A stretch of 13,642 nucleotides of DNA, taken from NCBI GenBank assembly GCA_026770615.1, contig MU631438.1:20773-34414 (forward strand), in the 5' to 3' direction. Both the position numbers and the translations under genes were made by a program. This stretch comes from Pavlovales sp. CCMP2436 (taxonomy: Eukaryota; Haptophyta; Pavlovophyceae; Pavlovales). This document shows, piece by piece, positions 7,780 through 13,642 of this stretch (position 1 is its first letter; every line of letters starts with the position of its first letter). The notes below the pieces were generated by a model that was not told where the DNA came from, did not search any database, and worked only from the letters and a program-made list of their open reading frames with translations.

Positions 7780-9150
7780 CCGCAGCGGGTCGTACACTTT
7801 GGGCAGGGCTTGGATCGGGTTGTCTTCGATCAGATCCGGATTCACCATCGTCTTCAGCGTTCTTGCGCGGCTCGTCGGAGGAACAACGCGACTGTCCGGC
7901 TCGTAGTCCGATTCTTCACCGTCCGTTCCCGAATCGTCACCCGGGATGAGGTCTTGCGAATTGTCGGCGTTGGCCGGGGCGTCGTCTGTCGCTGTGATCG
8001 TCCTAGTCGAAAATTCGACTTGCTTGCTGGATGGTAACACTCTGGTGTTCTCCTGAACTTCGACCATCTGGTCGCTCTGTTCCACCCGCCAAGGGGTGTG
8101 GATCCCCCCGCGATCAGATCTCGCTCGTCGATCTCGACGTGTCTCGAGAAGTTCACGGTGCCGTCTTTCAAAAGCACGATGTAGCCTAGGATGAGGCGCA
8201 TGGAATCTTCATATTGCACGCCGTCACCGCCGTAGCCGAGAACGATCCCTCGCTCCATCGGGAGTCCAAGTTTGCCGCTCTTCTTGCGATCCGAACCGAT
8301 GAGAAGCATCCTGCAGGGAGCTCCGAACACGGTCAGGTGTTTCGCGTTTGGTTTTCTACCGAAGAATATTTCATGCGGTGATATCCAGACCTTGACGTTA
8401 TCACGTGTGATCTGTTGAGAAGCCAGCATGTTGCGAGCTACGCAAGCATGCCGCATTGCACATGGCCAGTTTTTGTTTGAAACCTTGGCCATCGCAAGGA
8501 GCGCTCTAGTGTCAGCCCCGAGCGTCCCTATGTATCTCTCCACCTTGCCGTTGGACTGTGGCGTGTCGTGCGCTGACGTCACGTTCGCGCTGAGCCCAAA
8601 CTCTAGCAGGAGGTTCTCGACGTCCTTGGCGTTGAGGTTGGATCCGCCATCTGTGTGTACTCTCCTCTGTTCGAATCCAGGACCTAGAAGAAGATGGGAG
8701 CCCAAAATGGCGTGCGTGCCCAGCTCGAGGAACCACGGTCTCAACAGATGAGCGATTCCTTGCATGTGCTTACCAAAATACACGCAACCTCGGTCGGATG
8801 CGTCGTCCAGACAAACCAGTTCGTAACGCATACCGAGGGACCGTCGGTACCTACCGGGAGGTTGACCTTAGATATCGTCAGGATATCTACGTGTGTCACC
8901 TGCCCAGGCAGTACTACCCTTGGCATCGGGTCAGTAAACACTGTCATCCGCATACGTGCATCAGTTAGTTTCGATAGATTAGCCCTCTGGGGTAAACTAT
9001 GGTCCATGTCTAGAACGGCATCACTTATGAGTGTGCGCTGCAGCAGTATCTTGTTGCTGATGCCCGTACGCGTTGCCCAGAAAGCCAACCACTCCTTGCT
9101 GGACGCAAGTTTTCGTCGAAGTTGGTCCACCGTCTCCCTGGGCGACGCCG
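7780..9150 (-). pseudogene. pol: copia pol: integrase
   Basis: DDE integrase core split over three frames. The first part (open to about 8840) reaches the first Asp in VTHVDIL (codon 8885-8887). After a frameshift near 8835 the second part has RYELVCLDDASDRG, the second Asp in HTDGGSN (8649-8651) and the Glu in NGKVERY (8538-8540). The D-E spacing is 36 residues, close to the D35E of the family. A second frameshift near 8095 leads to a Ser/Thr/Asp/Glu-rich linker that runs into the TAG at 7777. Further frame loss separates it from the protease near 9165. All three catalytic residues are retained. I see no clear HHCC zinc-binding domain upstream. Confidence 0.88.
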
Positions 9151-9153
9151 GGC

Positions 9154-10530
9154 TCAGACGTTTGGGTGGCGAGTCTCGATCGGAGGCCTTGGTCCCAAGC
9201 GCTGGAAGACGGGCTGTGATTCCGCCCGCGCTCCGCGTCCTCCCCGGCCGCGGCCCAGGTGCCCTCCGCGCCCCCCCTGCGGCTGTGCTGCGGCAGAGTT
9301 GGCGATCGCGTTGCCCCCCTTAGCTAAGGGGGACGAGACCAGGGGCCCCACCTCCGGCGGGAGGTCGTCTCCCGGGCGGTAGACCTTGGAACACATGCGC
9401 AAGCCATCCATGTGGAGCACCTTGCCGCCGAGCTGCGAGAAATCAATCGTAGCGACGTTCTTGGTGAAGGTGATCGTGATGTCCGACTTGGCGAATGTGC
9501 GCACCGACAGGAGAGGTTCGTGTACCCCTTCTACTGCCCAGCACACCATCCGGACGATTTGGCGGTCGCCCGTCTTCTTGCAGATCACGTCCATAATCAG
9601 CGTTCCCTTCAGCAGCACGGTGACCGATCGGCGGTCACCCCAGTGAACGTGTCCCCTCATATCGGTGAGGTTGTGGAGTACGCTCGGGTCTGCTAGCGAC
9701 ACACTTGCCCCCGAGTCCATGATCATGCGGACGTAGCCTAGCTTGAGTACTTCTTCCGCACGACGGGTGTAGGCCTGGAACACGCGCGACTGTTCGATCA
9801 CAAGTCGCAGCTCTCGCCCTTCAGCCTCATCGGTCGGCGGGATCATGCTGATATCTTCCTCATCCGAGTCCTCCGTGGCGAAAACGGCGCAGCAAGTCTT
9901 CTTCATCGAGCCCGTGGCCTTCTCGGCGGCTGCCACCGAGAAACCCAGGCCGATTAGGACGGCCTTGTCGTGCTTGCGGCCCATCGCCTTGATGAGGATC
10001 TTGAGCGCCGCAGCGCCCGTCTCTAGGTCTTTGCCCGGGTCCATGATCAACGCCATCAGGTTCAGAATCCTCTGTACCTTAGGCTTGACCAGCCGTGCGA
10101 GAGCGCCATCAAGACTGATGCGCTTGTCCGCGTACAGTACCCACCGGCCAGGCGACTCGAGCTTCTTCTCCTGGAAGCGGTTTTGCAACCAGGAGCTGGG
10201 TCCTGCAATCGGGCAAAAACCCGAGCAGCGGCGCTCGGCCAGGATCTCAACGAGAAACCCTGGCTCATCCGCCCAGAACTTCGCACGCTTCATACTCGCC
10301 TCCGACAAGCGTGGCGGCGGCGAGGGTAGCATCGGCGGCGTTGGCGGCGTCGGCGGCGTGAGGACACGCTTGTTCCCAGACTGTGCCAGTGCCAAACTGG
10401 GCAACGGCAACCGAGGCATCGGGAACGGCACGTCCCCTAGCTCGATCGATGCGCTTAACGTGGGCGACTGCTCTGTCTCCTGGTCCTCCGAGAGGAATGC
10501 GTCCAGGTCAAAGCCCGAGGCGGGCGGCGT
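9154..10530 (-). pseudogene. pol: copia pol: aspartic protease and preceding segment
   Basis: One open frame from about 10530 to 9154. The retropepsin motif MIMDSGASVSLAD has its catalytic Asp at 9715-9717, followed by hydrophobic blocks typical of the fold (for example LLSVRTFAKSDI). It would cleave the Gag-Pol polyprotein as a dimer. Before it lie a Pro-rich run (about 10320-10370), roughly 200 residues I cannot assign, and an acidic EDSDEED patch. After the protease comes a Gly/Arg-rich stretch (RGGHLGRGRGGRG) and then TGA, with the next segment in another frame. The distance from the zinc knuckle to this Asp is about 1.5 kb, much longer than is usual in copia elements. Confidence 0.8.
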
Positions 10531-10963
10531 TGACGTATGCTACGCCCCCGTTCACCTTGCTCCCGATGTCCACCACTAGCCGTGATGAGCCATCGGCGAC
10601 CCGCGGGTCCAGCGCGTAGACCTCTGCTGAAGAGATCTTGTTCTCCTCTCTAGTTGATAACGAGAGCGAGACGTTGCCCATCTTGTCTGGAAACCTTGTT
10701 GGGAAGAGCGTGTTGTTCGTCTGCTTGTCCTGAAGTCCCCGTGGGGCGTCCACCACCGCCTGCACGATGTTCTCGTAGCGCGCCGCGGCGCGTTCCCAGT
10801 CCTCTAGCAAGCTGTCTATAGTCTGCAAGAGAGCTGTCGCATCGTGGCTGCCGGGCGCCAGATGGAAGTCCGACAGCAGCATGATCTCGTCCGTGATCCA
10901 CTTGGCCTCGCCAGCGAGGTCGGAGCAGTCGAGCTGGAAGCTGTTGAGCTCCTTCAACCACAA
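10508..10963 (-). pseudogene. Unassigned gag-pol segment between zinc knuckle and protease
   Basis: A 151-codon frame that begins downstream of the zinc-knuckle segment after a frameshift near 10965 and is lost to another near 10530. It has no family match I recognise. It contains helical, acidic stretches and, near its end, SSRLVVDIGSKVN (Asp codon 10568-10570), which looks like a retropepsin-style hydrophobic-hydrophobic-D-x-G motif but lacks the usual D-S/T-G. The true protease is clearly the DSGA further on. This could be a decayed duplicate protease or a lineage-specific domain. Confidence 0.45.
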
Positions 10964-12729
10964 CGGCTCGCGGGTGCGAGCTGTTTGGACACCAGCTTGA
11001 TGTCCATCCAGTCGCGCTGCGGCCTCTCCCGCACCGCAATCGCGCGGTAGCCAAAGCCGTACAACTCCTCGCCGTTGGTCTCGCCGAGGGTGATCGCCTG
11101 GCGCGCCATAGCGTTGGCGTGCTGGGGTTGCCCCCTTAGTGGCTTACCTAGCTTCAGCGCCTCGCGCCTCTGCTTGCAGCCCAGAGCGTGTTCCACTCGG
11201 GCCGCGTCTGCGCCTGGCTGGGTGCACTGCCCCACGTAGTGACTGAGACTGCCGCAGCAGATACACCCGTCTCTCCCTGGGTACATGGACTGCTTGGGGA
11301 TTGCGCCCCCACGTCCACCAGTGCCCCAGGTCACCTTTGTCGGCTTTGCCATCTTGGCAGTAGCCTGCGTGTGCAGCGCCTTGCGCTGCGGCACCCACGA
11401 CTGCGCGTTCTTCGCGCTAGCAACGTTGGCACGCGCGTGTCCGTCCGGCTTGAGCTTGCCCCAGAATCTGTCGCGTGTAGCGCCCGAGCTGGACGCCACG
11501 AGGCTCCTCATCCGGGCCACGAGCGCGGCATACTGGTTGTGGTCTACCAGTTCCGGTGCCTTCGCGTACATCTCCGCACGCAGGTTTGTCCACCTGCTGC
11601 TGTCGCTTGGCATTGCCTCGAAGAGCCGGAAGAAAGCCATGCTCTCGACCGAGTTGTAGGTCTCGGTGAAGGCACGCAGCCTCTTGGAAGAGAGGTTCTC
11701 CCCCGCCAGGAAGGTCTCCAGCGGCACGCGGGGTGCAGTCGGCGGACCCACGGTGAGGACGAGCTTGTTAACCTGCGCAAAGAAAGTGCTGAACTGCCGC
11801 AGCTCCTAAAGCGCGGACATGATGATCAGAACTTTGTCGTACGAGTTGTCGTCCTCCCCCACGCCGTCTTCGAGGCGCAGCCACACGGCGACTGGGAAGA
11901 ACCCCTGAAGGTGCTTGTACAGCGCCTCCCAGGATGCTTGCCACACCGTCTTGAGAAGCTTCTCAATCGTGGAGAAGGCCGCAGGAGCCCTCTGCTTGCC
12001 CACTGTACCGCCGACTCGGAGGTGATGACGGCGACGCTCGCCTCGTGGGAGCGCATGAGGCTCGCCTCCCGTTCCTTCAGCTTGAAAGACCGGGCCCGGA
12101 ATTCTTCATCCATTCTGGCGGATGCAGATTCAGCCTCCTCCCGCATGAACTCAACGCTGGGGGGTTTGGCCGAGCTCCCACTCGATCGACGCTCCCCTCT
12201 GCCGGGGTGAGCGTCTCGTACTTGTGCGCGATCTCCGCGCGGTCCGACTCAAAGTCGTTCGTCAGGATAGCAAGATTGCCATCCATCTCGATCTCGAGCT
12301 TGGTGATCTTGGACGGCAGCTCAGCCGCTGAGCTCCACCATGCTCTCGAGCAAGGCGATCCACCATGCTCTCGAGCAAGGCGATGCTGTCCAACTGTGCC
12401 GCGACCTTGTCGTTCTCGAAGGACTTGTTGAGGAAGATCTCCTTGAACTCCTCGAAGTTACGCGGGCTCGGGCCCTGCGCGCCTTCCCAGCCCATCACGT
12501 GGACTGAGATGTGCGTTTCCTCCTTGGCCCACAGCAAGCGGTGGATCGAGAACCAGATACTGTCGTGGATCACCGCGTGACCCAGCACCTCCTCCGTGAG
12601 CTGCATCCCCTCCGTGATCAGGAGGGTCACCTCAAGCGAGCTGATCGCCGCAACGATCTGCTGATGAGGCGTCAGCGGCGACTTCTTAGGAGAGTCCACT
12701 CCAGCGGCGGCGGCCGCCGGAGATGTCAT
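10954..12729 (-). pseudogene. gag: copia gag-like region with zinc knuckle
   Basis: The nucleocapsid/capsid precursor, starting at ATG 12729-12727 (MTSPAAAAAG), whose A is the last base of the 5' LTR. The next in-frame Met, at 12603, is an alternative start. The first segment (to about 12335) resembles a gag capsid domain, with a FSIHRLLWAKEE and FEEFKEIFLNKSF pattern. Then come a probable coiled coil (REEAESASARMDEEFRAR..., about 12146-12040) and a Gln/Trp-rich helical part. An in-frame TAG at 11806-11808 precedes the 265-codon segment with the CCHC knuckle C-x2-C-x4-H-x4-C at 11224-11265, which binds RNA. Frameshifts fall near 12320-12384 (where a 25-bp tandem duplication lies), 12190 and 12005. 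The assignment as gag rests on position and the knuckle. Confidence 0.8.
12335..12384. repeat. 25-bp tandem duplication in gag
   Basis: Two identical 25-bp copies (12335-12359 and 12360-12384, ccaccatgctctcgagcaag...) lie head to tail. As 25 is not a multiple of three, the duplication alters the reading frame. It is one of the lesions that separate the first gag segment from the next. Confidence 0.9.
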
Positions 12730-13288
12730 GATAAGATTATCTCTCCTCGGCTAGGAGAAGTTACAACGGGCCAGAGAGGGTTGTCCGTTGGACACACTAG
12801 TCCAAGCGTGGACCTCGTGCGTCAGCCTTACTCGGGATCTCTAGATCACAATGGAGCGTCTCAACAAGAGACAAGTATCTTAAACGTACAGGGAATCGCG
12901 GGCAATAAGAACGGCGCTTTTTGAGGCTGAGGCTGAGTTTCTTAGCAATTTACATACAAACAATGCAAAAAAGGCTCAGTTTTTTAACACGACGGTTTCT
13001 TATTGTCCGCGATCCCCTGTAACCGGAGTTTAAGGACCGCTTTGGCCTAAAACTCCAGTATTGCCGGAGCACACTATTCTTGGACTCTTCGAGTCCTCTT
13101 CGACCGTTGGATTAAGGGCATTCCCTAATCTCGCCGACGTATGCCGCCGACCGGTAGTGTATCGTCGCAATGGGGGAAAGGATAACTATCCAGTAAAACC
13201 CCCGTGAGTGCCAACGGGCACTCATCAGTGGATGCCCTCGAGCACCCATACATCCGTCCACGCATCTGTGCGCGTACGAATGCTAACA
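12729..13288 (-). repeat. 5' LTR of the copia element, interrupted by a MITE
   Basis: A 560-bp LTR: 427 bp of LTR sequence plus a 131-bp MITE and its duplicated TA. It matches the LTR at 5552-5977 along its whole length at about 96%. Read in element orientation it starts TGTTAGCATTC (13288) and ends TTATCA (12729). As the 5' LTR it should drive transcription, but the TATAAG seen in the other copy is TATGGG here (around 13248-13252). The same hairpins as in the 3' LTR are present. Confidence 0.96.
12889..13019 (-). mobile_element. MITE copy 2, nested in the copia 5' LTR
   Basis: A 131-bp element with TA duplications at 12887-12888 and 13020-13021. Its ends are cagggaatcgcgggcaataa and the complement of ttattgtccgcgatcccctg. 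It is the reverse complement of the MITE at 3868-4030, without that copy's 32-bp internal duplication. The other LTR reads straight across the site (5710-5711) with one TA, so insertion happened after this retrotransposon integrated, or at least after its LTRs were copied. Confidence 0.93.
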
Positions 13289-13293
13289 TATAA
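13289..13293. repeat. Target-site duplication of the copia element, right
   Basis: TATAA is identical to 5547-5551 and marks the right boundary. It lies 2 bp from the outer end of the large inverted repeat at 13296. Confidence 0.93.
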
Positions 13294-13295
13294 CC

Positions 13296-13483
13296 AGCGC
13301 GTAGGAGCCTGCGTCGGAGCGCTAAGATCAGCCTGACTTGAACTTGAAACGTACCGCCAGCCCGAACCCCCCTACATTAATATAACCAGCATATTAAATT
13401 AATGTAGGGAGGTTCGGGCTGGCGGTACGTTTCATGTTAAAGTTGGGCTGATCTTAGCGCTCCGACGCAGGCTCCTACGCGCT
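13296..13483. repeat. Large inverted repeat, 86-bp arms
   Basis: The arms at 13296-13381 and 13398-13483 are reverse complements with about five mismatches, four of them clustered mid-arm (around 13339-13349 against 13432-13440). They are separated by an AT-rich loop of about 16 bases. An RNA from either strand would fold into a long, nearly perfect hairpin. The 10-mer tataaccagc occurs both at the outer left edge (13289-13298) and in the loop (13381-13390). It may be a foldback MITE or a small-RNA precursor. No coding potential and no clear target duplication are seen. Confidence 0.92.
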
Positions 13484-13598
13484 ACGCCGAAGTGGGGAGC
13501 TGGTAGAAGTGGTGGATGATGAGGAAGACGAATATATACATATATATACATTCAAAACCCCATCGCTTCGCAGCGATACGTCACCGCTGGGATCACCA

Positions 13599-13642
13599 AT
13601 GGACTCGCTTGCTCGCGCACTGTCGGGCGGCCCCGCGTTGCG
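13599..13642 (+). CDS. Possible start of a gene running off the window
   Basis: An ATG in good context (caccaATGG) opens a frame, MDSLARALSGGPAL, that stays open to the window edge in GC-rich sequence. A small hairpin (atcgct/agcgat, about 13562-13577) lies upstream. Only 14 codons are visible, so this is a guess from start context and composition. The 115 bases between the inverted repeat and this ATG hold a TA-rich tract and nothing else I can name. Confidence 0.15.
   Translation, partial: MDSLARALSGGPAL

Larger units (their letters stand above)
5552..13288 (-). mobile_element. Full-length Ty1/copia LTR retrotransposon, broken coding region
   Basis: A 7737-bp element read on the minus strand. 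LTRs are at both ends (12729-13288 is the 5' LTR, 5552-5977 the 3' LTR) with TATAA target duplications outside. In element order it encodes a gag-like region with a CCHC zinc knuckle (11224-11265), a long unassigned segment, an aspartic protease DSGA motif (9715), a DDE integrase (8885, 8649, 8538), a reverse transcriptase with FVDD (7027-7032) and RNase H. Integrase before RT places it in Ty1/copia rather than gypsy. About eight frameshifts and two in-frame TAG codons interrupt gag-pol, so it is not autonomous as written. The LTRs differ by about 17 substitutions and a 1-bp indel in 426 bp by eye (about 4%), implying a fairly young insertion. A 131-bp MITE is nested in the 5' LTR. Confidence 0.96.

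Noticed and set aside
8694..12210. Long plus-strand frames opposite copia gag-pol (for example 8694-9323, 11188-12210)
   Set aside because: Antisense of the clearly assigned retrotransposon protein; no domain is recognisable in them.
1..13642. tRNA or rRNA genes
   Set aside because: No cloverleaf with tRNA A/B-box pattern and no rRNA-like block was seen by eye; a covariance-model scan was not possible.

Overview
This window is nuclear DNA of a eukaryote. It has GT-AG introns of about 90-110 bp (plus one AT-rich intron of 458 bp), very GC-rich exons, a tandem C2H2 zinc-finger gene, and both DNA transposons and an LTR retrotransposon. A GC-rich unicellular alga or other protist (for example a haptophyte) would fit, but nothing here fixes the lineage.

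Layout. Bases 1-2026 (+) hold the 3' part of a Mutator-like (MULE/FAR1-type) transposase gene in five exons, ending in a SWIM zinc finger and a charged tail. It carries a 2-bp frameshift and an in-frame TAG. Bases 2027-2495 are a gene-free GC-rich spacer ending in a 30-bp tandem repeat. Bases 2496-3656 (+) are an intact single-exon gene for a 10-finger C2H2 protein. Bases 3657-5551 are a patchwork of small repeats: a 163-bp MITE with CAGGG termini and TA target duplication, a possible second inverted-repeat element enclosing a perfect 72-bp palindrome, a TA microsatellite, and a weak two-exon gene candidate.

Bases 5552-13288 (-) are a full-length Ty1/copia retrotransposon of 7.7 kb. It has TGTTAG...CA LTRs and a perfect 5-bp target duplication TATAA. 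The order is gag - zinc knuckle - long unassigned segment - protease - integrase - RT - RNase H. The LTRs differ at about 4% of positions by eye. The element is broken by about eight frameshifts and two in-frame TAG codons, although the RT-RNase H segment is open and keeps its catalytic residues. A second copy of the CAGGG MITE sits inside its 5' LTR, in the opposite orientation to the first; the other LTR preserves the empty TA site. This gives the order of events: retrotransposon first, MITE later. Just beyond the element is an 86-bp-arm inverted repeat (13296-13483).

The window is mainly a record of transposition: three or four element classes, nested insertion and large hairpins, surrounding one apparently intact zinc-finger gene. 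The observations most worth following are the nested MITE pair, the gag start codon overlapping the LTR edge with no obvious primer-binding site, the unusually long segment between zinc knuckle and protease, the recently duplicated zinc fingers, and the two large palindromes.
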